This document shows, piece after piece, positions 26,870-35,183 of a DNA stretch of 51,278 bases (within the stretch, counting starts at the first letter, position 1; the number at the start of each line of letters is the position of its first letter). The stretch comes from Candidatus Peribacteria bacterium. Its GTDB lineage: Bacteria > Patescibacteriota > Gracilibacteria > UBA1369 > UBA12463. Where the stretch lies: positions 1 to 51,278 of the forward strand of contig CALQZC010000003.1 in assembly GCA_943349045.1 (NCBI GenBank), read 5' to 3'. Both the position numbers and the translations under genes were made by a program. The notes under the pieces are model-generated. The model was given only the letters and a program-made list of their open reading frames with translations. It did not search any database and was not told the DNA's origin.

Positions 26870-27340
26870 CTACCCGTCATCACCTGGTCGATAGTCGGCA
26901 GGAGAGGTAACAGCATCGAGCTCCACTCTTGTAGAAACCATCGTGTCCTGTACAGTAAACAGATCCATGATTTGCGAAGATAGATTGATCGCAGCATTAT
27001 GAATCCATTGAATACGCAGATTTTTCTCGGCAATTGGCATCGGATGATGTTCAATATAGGCAAGAAAAAACAGATACGCCTGCCTTGCCTGTTCAATATA
27101 AGGAGCTGGGGACAAATTTTTTGTATCAATACCGAACTCAGCAGGGTTGAAACGAGGCGCCACATGAAATGTAAATGACTTCCATCCAGGATCAAGAAAT
27201 GCCGTCCGAAGAATTCGATGAAATTGGTTTGCATCTTGAGGAAGAACGAGGCTCTCTACATCTCCCCTTATTTCAGGACCAACCATCCTACCATCTTGTA
27301 CGGCATCACTATGAGACACATGTGAAGTACCTAGATCCAT
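26870..27340 (-). CDS. Unknown protein (156 aa), partner of the gene at 27360
   Basis: A soluble protein that I do not recognise. It has no signal peptide or membrane segment. The middle portion has aromatic stretches (GWKSFTFHVAPRFNP, QARQAYLFFLAYIEHHP), and the C-terminus is acidic (DAVTSPADYRPGDDG). It follows the 128-residue unknown gene by 19 nt on the same strand, so the two probably form a small operon from the promoter at 27786-27814. Codon use is less biased toward CTC/ATC than in the housekeeping genes. Confidence 0.55.
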   Translation of the reverse strand: MDLGTSHVSHSDAVQDGRMVGPEIRGDVESLVLPQDANQFHRILRTAFLDPGWKSFTFHVAPRFNPAEFGIDTKNLSPAPYIEQARQAYLFFLAYIEHHPMPIAEKNLRIQWIHNAAINLSSQIMDLFTVQDTMVSTRVELDAVTSPADYRPGDDG

Positions 27341-27359
27341 AAAGAAAGGAAGTTAGAAG

Positions 27360-27746
27360 TTAAAGTGCTATCTCGGGAACCGTGTGTCGAAATTTCATAT
27401 GAGTTATCGCAGTAACCTTATATAATTCCAAAAGAGTCTGTATCGCAGATTCCACATGTTCAGTCGGCTCCGACCGGAGCTCCTGCAAAACAATATTAAC
27501 CATAACATGAACAACATCAGACAGGTTGTATATGATGCCCTCTCTATTAAGAAAACCAGTCACTTTGGTCAAATCGGGCACACCTTGAGGGCCAGCAACC
27601 TCAACGGCAGACAAAAAACGATTAGCAGCTCCTTCGATAACATCCATTACCTTAAGACGTCGAGTAGGAGGAACGCTACGAGAAAAAACAGGATCCTGTA
27701 CGCCTTCGTAAGGCGCCTGAGGACCACCTTTCGGGCCATCAAACAT
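27360..27746 (-). CDS. Unknown protein (128 aa)
   Basis: I do not recognise this protein. The N-terminal ~30 residues are Gly/Pro-rich (MFDGPKGGPQAPYEGVQDP) and probably disordered. The remainder looks helical (VMDVIEGAANRFLSAVE, VHVMVNIVLQELRS). There is no signal peptide. A good promoter (TTGGAT-17-TATGAT) precedes it, supporting a real gene. It is divergent from the AMP phosphorylase gene and heads a two-gene unit with the 156-residue unknown protein. Confidence 0.57.
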   Translation of the reverse strand: MFDGPKGGPQAPYEGVQDPVFSRSVPPTRRLKVMDVIEGAANRFLSAVEVAGPQGVPDLTKVTGFLNREGIIYNLSDVVHVMVNIVLQELRSEPTEHVESAIQTLLELYKVTAITHMKFRHTVPEIAL

Positions 27747-27785
27747 AGAAATTGAGTTAGGGAACCTCTGACTGCGATCGGAGAT

Positions 27786-27814
27786 ATCATAGTGACTCTG
27801 AGCAGTTTATCCAA
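27786..27814 (-). promoter_or_regulatory. Promoter for the two unknown genes at 26870-27746
   Basis: On the reverse strand TTGGAT (27814-27809), a 17-nt spacer and TATGAT (27791-27786), about 39 nt before the ATG at 27746. Confidence 0.55.
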
Positions 27815-27876
27815 CAACTTTTTCTTGACGGAGCGAAGAAGTTCATGGGAAACCCTATTCAGCTTCAAGTGAAGCA

Positions 27877-27905
27877 TTGCTCAAAGCTCAAGAATCTGGT
27901 ATAAT
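27877..27905 (+). promoter_or_regulatory. Promoter for the AMP phosphorylase operon
   Basis: TTGCTC (27877-27882), a 17-nt spacer and an extended -10 TGG-TATAAT (-10 at 27900-27905), leaving a leader of about 41 nt. This is one of the best promoters in the window. The leader has no clear Shine-Dalgarno sequence. Confidence 0.65.
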
Positions 27906-27952
27906 AAAAGGAAGTAAAAAATCCATCAAAACACATATAACACCCCTTTCTC

Positions 27953-29428
27953 ATGATTCTCAAAGCCCGCAAAATTCCAATTAAAGTAGGAAACAAGTTT
28001 ATCATGGTGATAAATCAGCGAACGGCACACATGATAGATGTGCAGCCGGGCGATCGTCTTTCGGTAAAAAATGGGAGCAAGCGAATAACGTGTATCATCG
28101 ATGTGACAGAAAATGGTGAGTTCAAAGATAATGAAGCAGGACTCTACATTGAGACATGGAACCGATTAGGTGCCAAACACGGTGACAAACTATCGGTATC
28201 GCTCGCAGAAAAGCCGGCGGCCAATATGTATATTCGAGAGAAACTCGAGGGGGTTGAGTTGAACAAAGAAAAAATTGATGCGATCGTCAAGGACATTGTA
28301 AACGACGACCTCTCTGATGTTGAAATGACCTACTTCGTCTCTGCCTGCTACATTCATGGTCTCTCAGATGAAGAAACCACCAACCTCACAAAGTCAATTG
28401 CCGAGCACGGAAACCGCATTAAGGTGAATAAAAAAATCGTCGCTGACAAGCACTGTATCGGTGGTGTTCCAGGCAATCGAACCACGATGATTGTCATTCC
28501 GATTATCGCGGCTGCGGGTATTACGATTCCAAAAACATCATCCCGTGCGATCACCTCGCCATCCGGTACGGCTGATACGATGGAGGTCCTGTGTAACGTG
28601 ACAAACGACGCAAAGAAGTTGAAAAAAATTCTCGAGAAAGTTGGCGCATTCATCACGTGGGGAGGAGGCGTCGATCTCGCCGCTGCAGACGACCGACTCA
28701 TTCGTGTTCGTCATCCAATGAGCCTCGATCCAAAAGGCATGATGCTCGCATCAATTATGGCAAAGAAATACGCCGTCGGTTCGACGCATGTATTGATCGA
28801 TATCCCATATGGTCCTCAGGTAAAGACCAAAACACTCCAGAAAGCGAACGAATTGAAAAAAGACTTCGAGCGACTTGGAAAAATGCTCGGCATGACCGTA
28901 AAGGTCATCGCGACGGAAGGAAACGCGCCAATCGGCCGTGGAATCGGCCCAGTTCTCGAGGCTATCGACGTCATGCAGGTACTGGAAAATGATAAAAATG
29001 CACCAGCTGATCTTCGAAAAAAAGCCATCTATATGGCAGGTGAACTTCTCGAGCTCTGTGGAAAATCGAAAAAAGGCCAGGGGGGAAAGCTCGCAGCTTC
29101 GCTGCTCGCCTCAGGCGCGGCCCTCAAAAAAATGAATGACATTATTGACGCTCAGGGCCGCAAAAAACTCCCACCCGTCGGAAAACTCACGTATGCGGCA
29201 ATCGCAAAAAAATCCGGAAAAATTACCGCCATCGACAACAAGCTCATCTCACACGTTGCCCGCGTCGCAGGCGCTCCAAAGAACTCAGGAGCCGGTATCG
29301 CCATCAACAAAAATCTCGGTGACCGCGTCGTCAAGGGCGACACCCTTTACACTATTTACGCCGAAAACAAAGAGCGTCTGCATAACGCCATCGAGGAGTC
29401 GGGACGAAACGTTTACACGATTAATTAA
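27953..29428 (+). CDS. AMP phosphorylase (archaeal/CPR type)
   Basis: 491 residues. It belongs to the AMP phosphorylase branch of the thymidine phosphorylase (DeoA) family, which splits nucleoside monophosphates with phosphate to give ribose-1,5-bisphosphate (R15P) and a free base. The N-terminal ~85 residues form the extra barrel-like domain found in AMP phosphorylases but not in DeoA. The catalytic part has DLSDVEMTYFVSACYIHGLS, VADKHCIGGVPGNRTTMIVI (the KHS-x-GG-type loop), TSSRAITSPSGTADTMEV, FITWGGGVDLAAADD and the C-terminal GAGIAINKNLGDRVVKGD. Length is typical. It lies 4 nt before the R15P isomerase gene, the next pathway enzyme. In archaea and CPR the product feeds RuBisCO; no RuBisCO gene is in this window. 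Confidence 0.93.
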   Translation: MILKARKIPIKVGNKFIMVINQRTAHMIDVQPGDRLSVKNGSKRITCIIDVTENGEFKDNEAGLYIETWNRLGAKHGDKLSVSLAEKPAANMYIREKLEGVELNKEKIDAIVKDIVNDDLSDVEMTYFVSACYIHGLSDEETTNLTKSIAEHGNRIKVNKKIVADKHCIGGVPGNRTTMIVIPIIAAAGITIPKTSSRAITSPSGTADTMEVLCNVTNDAKKLKKILEKVGAFITWGGGVDLAAADDRLIRVRHPMSLDPKGMMLASIMAKKYAVGSTHVLIDIPYGPQVKTKTLQKANELKKDFERLGKMLGMTVKVIATEGNAPIGRGIGPVLEAIDVMQVLENDKNAPADLRKKAIYMAGELLELCGKSKKGQGGKLAASLLASGAALKKMNDIIDAQGRKKLPPVGKLTYAAIAKKSGKITAIDNKLISHVARVAGAPKNSGAGIAINKNLGDRVVKGDTLYTIYAENKERLHNAIEESGRNVYTIN

Positions 29429-29432
29429 TACC

Positions 29433-30320
29433 ATGAAAACACCACACGCGACCCACAAAATGACCCACGCCGAGATCGTCAAAGGCATCAAGGAACTCAC
29501 CATCCAGGGCGCCGAACGAATCGCCATCGCCGCCGTCGATGCGCTTTCCCAGGTGATGGCCGCTACCAAAGATCCGAAGAAAATTCAGAAGGCCTACAAG
29601 GAACTCGTCGAGGCACGAGCCACCGAACCAGCGCTCAGAAATTCTCTGAATTACTGCATGGCGAATTTCAAAAAAGACAAGCACTGCGCAGAAACCGTCA
29701 AAAAACACTTCGAAGATTCTCAGAAAAAAATGGCTGAGTACGGCGCCAAGAAAATTCTCGATGGCATGATCGTTTTCACCCACTGCCACTCATCAACCGT
29801 TGAAAGTATTCTCATCGAGGCACATCGACAGGGTAAGAAATTCACCGTCTACAACACCGAAACCCGCCCACGATATCAGGGACGAAAAACCGCTACCGCC
29901 CTGGCAAAAGCAGGTATAAAAGTCGTCCACATGGTCGACAGCGCCGGCCGCACCGCCATGAAAAAAGCAGACATTTTTCTCTACGGCTGCGACTCACTTT
30001 CCAGTGAAGGAAAAACGATCAATAAAATCGGAACGGAGGCCCTCGCCGAGTTTTGCAACAAGGCACGCATCCCCGTCTACTGCTGCACGAACAGCTGGAA
30101 GTTCAATCCAGAAACGGTCTATGGCTTCGACGAAACTATCGAAGAGCGCGATCCAAAAGAAGTCTGGGAAGACGCGCCAAAGGGCGTCAAAATCTTCAAC
30201 CCAGCCTTCGAGGTCATCTCCCCCGACATCATCACCGGCGTCATCACCGAAATCGGCATCTTCAAACCCGAAAACATGGTGAATCGGATTGCTGTGGTAT
30301 ATCCTTGGTTGGTGAAGTAA
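29433..30320 (+). CDS. Ribose-1,5-bisphosphate isomerase (eIF2B-like family)
   Basis: 295 residues from the ATG at 29433. It belongs to the eIF2B-alpha/MtnA/R15P isomerase family. Motifs: GMIVFTHCHSSTVESIL, YNTETRPRYQGRKTA, VVHMVDSAGRTAMKKAD, IFLYGCDSLSSEGKTINKIG and the C-terminal NPAFEVISPDIITGVITEIG. The CHSSTV and GADSI-like blocks distinguish the R15P isomerase branch. It converts R15P to ribulose-1,5-bisphosphate in the AMP pathway. Here the usual GADSI block reads GCDSL. The start sits 4 nt after the AMP phosphorylase stop, so the two genes form an operon. In the absence of RuBisCO nearby, the fate of ribulose-1,5-bisphosphate is open. Confidence 0.92.
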   Translation: MKTPHATHKMTHAEIVKGIKELTIQGAERIAIAAVDALSQVMAATKDPKKIQKAYKELVEARATEPALRNSLNYCMANFKKDKHCAETVKKHFEDSQKKMAEYGAKKILDGMIVFTHCHSSTVESILIEAHRQGKKFTVYNTETRPRYQGRKTATALAKAGIKVVHMVDSAGRTAMKKADIFLYGCDSLSSEGKTINKIGTEALAEFCNKARIPVYCCTNSWKFNPETVYGFDETIEERDPKEVWEDAPKGVKIFNPAFEVISPDIITGVITEIGIFKPENMVNRIAVVYPWLVK

Positions 30321-30331
30321 AAAGCCTTGAT

Positions 30332-30359
30332 TTGATAGCACGGTTAGACGTGCTACAAT
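30332..30359 (+). promoter_or_regulatory. Near-leaderless promoter for the deaminase gene
   Basis: TTGATA (30332-30337), a 16-nt spacer and extended -10 TGC-TACAAT (-10 at 30354-30359), followed by seven bases and the ATG at 30367. Confidence 0.6.
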
Positions 30360-30366
30360 ACAGCCG

Positions 30367-30852
30367 ATGATCACCCCTGAAGACAGAAAATTTCTCGAGC
30401 TCCTGGACAAAGAAGAACCGAAGGCTAAGTGTCTGCGTGCCAAAATTAGCGCGCTTTTTGCCCGAAACGGAAAAGTCCTCGTGCAGCACAACAACGACTG
30501 GCACCAAGAGTACAACTGCAGCAAGATTGGCTGCATCCGTAATATCATGAATATTCCATCGGGCCACCAGCGAGAAATCTGCTATGGTGTCTGCGCCGAA
30601 CAGTGGTGTCTCGCCCTGGCAGCCGCCGACGGCATTTCCCTGAAAGGCTCCACCCTCTACGTCACCAAACACCCGTGCCGCATCTGCGCAAGCATGGTCG
30701 CCATCGCCGGCGTCACGCGTGTCGTCTACCAGGAAGGATATCCAATCGTTATGGAACAGTTCGATATTTTCAAATCGAAAGGCATTGAAGTTGAACAGGC
30801 AGAAGTCACCCCATTCAAGGATCCTGAAGCAAGCAAGACCCACAGCATCTAA
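30367..30852 (+). CDS. Deoxycytidylate/cytidine deaminase-family enzyme
   Basis: 161 residues with the zinc-dependent deaminase core: CAEQWCLALAAADG (Cys ligand and catalytic Glu in C-A-E) and the paired ligands HPCRICASM. The wider layout (CSKIGCIRN..., then TLYVTKHPCRIC) resembles dCMP deaminases of the ComEB type. These normally use His in the first motif; here it is Cys, as in cytidine deaminases. It would deaminate a cytosine nucleotide or nucleoside to the uracil form. It has its own promoter but sits 46 nt after the R15P isomerase, in the nucleotide-salvage block. A short spacer of 6 nt links it to the GT4 gene. Confidence 0.85.
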   Translation: MITPEDRKFLELLDKEEPKAKCLRAKISALFARNGKVLVQHNNDWHQEYNCSKIGCIRNIMNIPSGHQREICYGVCAEQWCLALAAADGISLKGSTLYVTKHPCRICASMVAIAGVTRVVYQEGYPIVMEQFDIFKSKGIEVEQAEVTPFKDPEASKTHSI

Positions 30853-30858
30853 TCACCG

Positions 30859-31863
30859 ATGAAGCTTACCATCAACATTATTTCGGAGACGCCTTTTACG
30901 GTACAGGGACATGGAGTCCATACGGCGTTTGTTGAGGCGGTTGAGGCGTTCAAAAAAATTGGGCTCAATGTGCTCACCAACTCCAACGAACCATGCGATA
31001 TCATGCACGTGCACACAATCGGTCCGTACGCGCTCACTAAAATTCTCAGAAACAGAAAAAAATACAAAAAGCTCGTGATCACCGCACACGTGATTCCGGA
31101 CTCATTCGTCGGAAGCATCGTCGGAAGCAGATACTGGCTCCCGCTGGCACGACGGTATCTGAAGTTCTTTTATGGACTGGCAAATGCCATTATTGCAGTT
31201 TCACCAGATGTAAAAAAAGAGCTGGAAAAGATGCATATCGACAAAAAAATCTTCTTCATCCCGAATAGCGTCAACCCAGAAAAATTCAAACACAGCGATG
31301 AAGACCGTAAAAAAATCCGAACCAAACTCCACCTCAAACCAAAAGAGTTCGTCGTCATGAATACTGGCCAGATCCAGCCAAGAAAAGGGATTGAGAGTTT
31401 CGTTAACACCGCTCACGATTTGCCTGATGTTACCTTCATCTGGATCGGCGGTATGCCGTTCAAAAAACTCGCGGCCGACCACGTCGCCATGGAAAATCTC
31501 ATGAAGAACGCACCGAAAAATGTGATCTTTCCTGGCATCGTCCCGTACGAAGAAATGCCGGCCTACTACAGCGCCGGCGACGTGCTTTTCTTTCCATCGT
31601 ATCAGGAAAATTTTCCATTCAGCATTCTGGAAGCGGCAGCCGCTGGACTTCCCATTATTCTCCGTGACATCGATCTCTACCGTCCGATTTTTGGCGACAA
31701 CTACATAAAAGCAACCGATAGTACATTCACCGACGAAATTATACGACTCAAAAAAGACACACAACATTACAACGAATATAGGACGAAGTCCGGAGGAATC
31801 GCCAAACGCTACGACAGCACCACGACCGCACGAGAACTTCTAGAAATCTACAAAACCCTGTAA
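30859..31863 (+). CDS. GT4-family glycosyltransferase (first of two)
   Basis: 334 residues with GT-B fold features. The N-terminal Rossmann half carries MHVHTIGPYAL and FIPNSVNPEKFK, the linker motif typical of GT4 enzymes. The C-terminal donor half has VVMNTGQIQPRKGIESFV, WIGGMPF, FPGIVPYEEMPAYYSAGDVL and the E-x7-E motif around FPSYQENFPFSILEAAAAGL. These enzymes transfer a hexose from a nucleotide sugar to lipid or glycan acceptors at the inner face of the membrane. The substrate is not readable. The start is 6 nt after the deaminase stop, and a second GT4 gene follows 9 nt later. Confidence 0.9.
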   Translation: MKLTINIISETPFTVQGHGVHTAFVEAVEAFKKIGLNVLTNSNEPCDIMHVHTIGPYALTKILRNRKKYKKLVITAHVIPDSFVGSIVGSRYWLPLARRYLKFFYGLANAIIAVSPDVKKELEKMHIDKKIFFIPNSVNPEKFKHSDEDRKKIRTKLHLKPKEFVVMNTGQIQPRKGIESFVNTAHDLPDVTFIWIGGMPFKKLAADHVAMENLMKNAPKNVIFPGIVPYEEMPAYYSAGDVLFFPSYQENFPFSILEAAAAGLPIILRDIDLYRPIFGDNYIKATDSTFTDEIIRLKKDTQHYNEYRTKSGGIAKRYDSTTTARELLEIYKTL

Positions 31864-31866
31864 GAT
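31838..31866 (+). promoter_or_regulatory. Leaderless promoter for the second GT4 gene, overlapping the upstream stop codon
   Basis: TTCTAG (31838-31843), a 17-nt spacer and TAAGAT (31861-31866), then six bases and the ATG at 31873. The TAA of the -10 box is also the stop codon of the preceding gene. Confidence 0.45.
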
Positions 31867-31872
31867 ACCCGC

Positions 31873-33033
31873 ATGCGCATCGCCATGTTCACCGACGTCT
31901 TTCCCCCTTCTATTAATGGAGTTGCCTCATCGATTCTGCTCCTCAGTAAAGAACTCGTAAAGCGGGGCCACTACGTTAAAATATTCACCCCATCAATAAA
32001 AAAAGGTCGCCTCACCAAGAAAAAACTAGAAGGCATTGAGGTCTCATACTGCAACTCTATCCCAAGTCTCCTCTACCCGGATATTAAGCTCGGACTCCCC
32101 TTTTATCCGAACACGGTCTATCAGCTCATGAAAGACAAGATTGATATCGTGCACTTTCACACGCCACTTTTCATGGGTGCCGCCGGAATTCTCGCCGCAA
32201 AAATGCTCAAAAAACCAATCGTCGGAACCTTCCATACCTACTTTATGGAACCAGAGTATCTCAAAGTTATTGGCCTGAATATGATGGGAAACACCGTTGA
32301 GAAAATGCTCGTCAAGCTCGGCTGGAAGTACGCAAACATGTATTACAACAGTGCCGATCTCGTCACAACCCCAACCGAAGAGACGAGAAAAATGCTCATA
32401 CATTACAAAATCAAACGACCAACACAAACAATCTCCAATGGCATTCGTCCGCCAACGCTTCCTCGCTCAGCGCTAACGCAACACCACACCAGTAAAACAC
32501 TTCTCTATGTCGGACGTCTCAGTAAGGAAAAAAATCTGGATATTCTCGTGAAGGCCTTCGGTCTCGTCCACAAAAAAAAACCGGCCTTTAAACTGATGAT
32601 TGTGGGCGACGGACCGTATGAAAAAAAGTTACGAGCGGTCGTCACCGAGCAGAAACTTGAAAAACAGGTGATCTTCAAAGGAAAAATTCCATTCGAAAAA
32701 CTCCTCAACTCAAATATCTACACGAACGCGGGCATCTTTATCACCGCATCCACCTCAGAAACTCAGGGACTCTCGATCGTGGAGGGCATGTCATACGGAC
32801 TGCCTGTCGTCGGTGTCGCAAAACGCGGTATCGCAGAACTGATCAAGGGAAACGGTCTTCCGTGTAAGACCGCCAACGCCAAAGAGATCGCCCGAAATAT
32901 TCTCACGATTATCAACTCACCCGAGCTCGCCAAAAAAATGTCACTCGAGTCTCTCCACCTCGCCAAAAAATACGCCATCAGCACCGTAACCGCCGAATTT
33001 GAAAAGGCCTACGAGAATCTAATTTTCAGATAG
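31873..33033 (+). CDS. GT4-family glycosyltransferase (second of two)
   Basis: 386 residues. The N-terminus RIAMFTDVFPPSINGVASSI, the HFHTPLFMGAAGILAAKML block, the TTPTEETRKML motif and the donor-site sequences VGRLSKEKNLDILVKAF and FITASTSETQGLSIVEGMSY fit GT4 enzymes, close to the diacylglycerol glucosyltransferase/mannosyltransferase branch. It probably acts at the cytoplasmic face of the membrane, adding hexose to a lipid or glycan. It lies 9 nt after the first GT4 gene and also has a possible leaderless promoter of its own. It is convergent with the PP2C-like gene, 2 nt away. Confidence 0.92.
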   Translation: MRIAMFTDVFPPSINGVASSILLLSKELVKRGHYVKIFTPSIKKGRLTKKKLEGIEVSYCNSIPSLLYPDIKLGLPFYPNTVYQLMKDKIDIVHFHTPLFMGAAGILAAKMLKKPIVGTFHTYFMEPEYLKVIGLNMMGNTVEKMLVKLGWKYANMYYNSADLVTTPTEETRKMLIHYKIKRPTQTISNGIRPPTLPRSALTQHHTSKTLLYVGRLSKEKNLDILVKAFGLVHKKKPAFKLMIVGDGPYEKKLRAVVTEQKLEKQVIFKGKIPFEKLLNSNIYTNAGIFITASTSETQGLSIVEGMSYGLPVVGVAKRGIAELIKGNGLPCKTANAKEIARNILTIINSPELAKKMSLESLHLAKKYAISTVTAEFEKAYENLIFR

Positions 33034-33035
33034 CA

Positions 33036-35072
33036 TTACATCTGTACCTCGTAAATCTTATTCGCGCCAAGAATATGCAACCGGCTCGTACTCTTGTCGA
33101 ATGAAACGTCTCGGATATCTTTCAGGCCATCGATCACAATCTGCTGCATATAGACCAGATGCTCGGTCTTCGGATCCTTATAGTACACAAACACCTTTCC
33201 GCCAGCACTATCGACCACAAACAGTGAGGTCATCTCAGCATCAGTGTAGACACGCGTCGGACCAACCATAGGGGTAAACGGCGCACGATCAATCTGAAGC
33301 GGCTGCTTCACTCCACCATAAAATCGGCTCAAAGAACCGTCACTATTCACCACAAAGACGCTCGAGTCGATCGTCAAGGCGACGCCATTTTTCACATCAC
33401 CTGCCGTTTTGTAACCCTCGGCCGTACCGAACGAGCCACGGCTCTTCACGTAAGGATATCTCCAAATTTGGTCAGATCCAGGATCAAGAATATAAATACG
33501 GCTTCCCCAATCGGTCATCTGGACACCCTTTCGGAATGAGCCTTCCTGCGCAGCCATTGGACGAATTGAACCATTCACAAGTTCATACACCTTACCACTC
33601 TTTGAGAAGAATACGGGGACCTCTTTTTCATCAAAATAGACAGAAGAGATCACGGGATCATTCGCCTCAAACTCGAGAGGTTTTTGAACCTTATCGAGCA
33701 CCACTTCAACCATCTTCTGGGCCTCGTACACGAAGAATCGATCTTTACCAGCAACCATACCAAGCGCATTACTGACGCCACCACTAGAAAGATCCACAAC
33801 CACCTTCGCATCCGAAACACGTCGAATATTATCGAGAAGTTCACGGGTTTTTTGAATTTGAGAAAGAATTTCGAGTGCTTTCGCGCGGTGATGAGATGTA
33901 TTCAGAACCTCTTTCGCCTTCGTTTCAGCAGCATCAAGAATGACGCCCGCTGCCGTCTTATCAGTTAATCCCCTACTCTCGGCGTCACTTACCATCTGTC
34001 GGGACTCCTGAAGTTTCGTATCAAGAGAGAGGAGCTCAGCATTTCGAACCTGACTTCCTCGAACAAACCAGATACCAAGAAGAAGGAGGAGAATAATTCC
34101 CACGAACGCAACAAGAATCTTATCCTTAGTCAAACCCTTATCCTGACTCAGACGATACTGAAATTCAGCACCAAAACGTCGAAGTGGTCCCGTCTTGGAA
34201 AAAAGATCGGCACCTTGAACCTTCTGGACAAGGAGGCCACCATACTTTCGAGCCTGCTGAAAAACTGGGCCAAATATCGCACCCCGCGGCAAGTAGGTCC
34301 GAGACGTATACTTTTTTTCAGCCAATCGACCCACGGGTTCATCATCTAGGGGATCTAATTCATCCTCTGCCAAGGTACTACTCGAGGCCAGCTCAGCAAT
34401 CAGTGCCTCCTCAGTGACGAGGGTTGTCCCAATACCGATGAGGCCAATTCGTCCAAGAATTTCACTCGACAACGCGTCACGAAGATCTGACAACGTACGA
34501 GCCACATTACTCGAGATGACCATACGGGAGAGATCAATTTTGGTAATATACCGAAGCAGACGAGTCGTTGAAAACAGGACAAAGTCCCCGGGCTCGAGCT
34601 CACCATTGGCAATACTCGTAAAAAGATCGCCCTCTTTATTATGGGGATCAGAGAGTCCCTCACTGACGATGCTCACGAAACGCTTCCGTATAAGGTACGC
34701 CTCACTGTCGCCGCACTGGCTCACATAGAGGGCTCCGTGCTCAACCGCTCCGACCACCGCGTGCATCACACCAATGTGCTTATTCAGCTTTCCCTTACGG
34801 AAGTCATGAAGTCGTCGATTGATACCCTTCAAGGCATTTTCAAAGCGCAAATAGCCCTCAAGGGCCATCTCCTCAAAAAAAATCGTTTTAAGCTCCTGAA
34901 AAATCGCCTCTCCGATAACCTCAGCCTCAGAAGCGTTATTTTGAATCTCTAAACAGAGGAAAACCTGACCGGCTGCCCCCCTATTTTCCTGAACTTCGTA
35001 CGTGTAATTCTCGAGAAAGCTTCCTTCATCTCGTCCTACAAAGAGAAATTCATAATTTGCCTTGAGAATCAT
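33036..35072 (-). CDS. PP2C-like domain / single membrane segment / coiled coil / propeller-like protein
   Basis: 678 residues with four regions. Residues ~1-230 resemble a PP2C-type phosphatase: AVVGAVEHGALYVSQCGDSE with the family's GDSRAYL-like turn, then GDFVLFSTTRLLRYITK. The first acidic metal motif (normally DG-x-GG) is not evident, so it may be a pseudo-phosphatase. A linker follows, then one membrane helix near residue 320-345 (ILVAFVGIILLLLLGIWFV). Next is a helical coiled-coil-like part (~350-430), and finally a C-terminal ~240 residues of repeated beta strands (SRIYILDPGSDQIWRYPY, TSLFVVDSAGGKVFVYY, SRLHILGANKIYEV), suggesting a beta-propeller outside the cell. This arrangement suggests a transmembrane sensor or regulator; function unknown. 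A back-to-back promoter with rpmH lies upstream. Confidence 0.65.
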   Translation of the reverse strand: MILKANYEFLFVGRDEGSFLENYTYEVQENRGAAGQVFLCLEIQNNASEAEVIGEAIFQELKTIFFEEMALEGYLRFENALKGINRRLHDFRKGKLNKHIGVMHAVVGAVEHGALYVSQCGDSEAYLIRKRFVSIVSEGLSDPHNKEGDLFTSIANGELEPGDFVLFSTTRLLRYITKIDLSRMVISSNVARTLSDLRDALSSEILGRIGLIGIGTTLVTEEALIAELASSSTLAEDELDPLDDEPVGRLAEKKYTSRTYLPRGAIFGPVFQQARKYGGLLVQKVQGADLFSKTGPLRRFGAEFQYRLSQDKGLTKDKILVAFVGIILLLLLGIWFVRGSQVRNAELLSLDTKLQESRQMVSDAESRGLTDKTAAGVILDAAETKAKEVLNTSHHRAKALEILSQIQKTRELLDNIRRVSDAKVVVDLSSGGVSNALGMVAGKDRFFVYEAQKMVEVVLDKVQKPLEFEANDPVISSVYFDEKEVPVFFSKSGKVYELVNGSIRPMAAQEGSFRKGVQMTDWGSRIYILDPGSDQIWRYPYVKSRGSFGTAEGYKTAGDVKNGVALTIDSSVFVVNSDGSLSRFYGGVKQPLQIDRAPFTPMVGPTRVYTDAEMTSLFVVDSAGGKVFVYYKDPKTEHLVYMQQIVIDGLKDIRDVSFDKSTSRLHILGANKIYEVQM

Positions 35073-35080
35073 ACGGAGAA

Positions 35081-35109
35081 ACTATACACAGCCATCCGCA
35101 GTAATTCAA
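35081..35109 (-). promoter_or_regulatory. Near-leaderless promoter for the PP2C-like gene
   Basis: On the reverse strand TTGAAT (35109-35104), a 17-nt spacer and TATAGT (35086-35081), then eight bases and the ATG at 35072. Confidence 0.6.
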
Positions 35110-35118
35110 CATAATTCG

Positions 35119-35147
35119 TTGACACTGCCAGAAATCCAAGATAAGCT
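35119..35147 (+). promoter_or_regulatory. Promoter for rpmH-rnpA-yidC
   Basis: A consensus -35 TTGACA (35119-35124), a 17-nt spacer and TAAGCT (35142-35147), about 36 nt before the rpmH ATG. It is the only perfect -35 hexamer I found in the window. Confidence 0.65.
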
Positions 35148-35183
35148 TACGCCGCATATTCGCAAGCCATAAACTCTTTTATC

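Noticed and set aside
35073-35183. Possible replication origin next to rpmH
   Set aside because: Only 111 nt with two promoters; no cluster of DnaA boxes and no dnaA.
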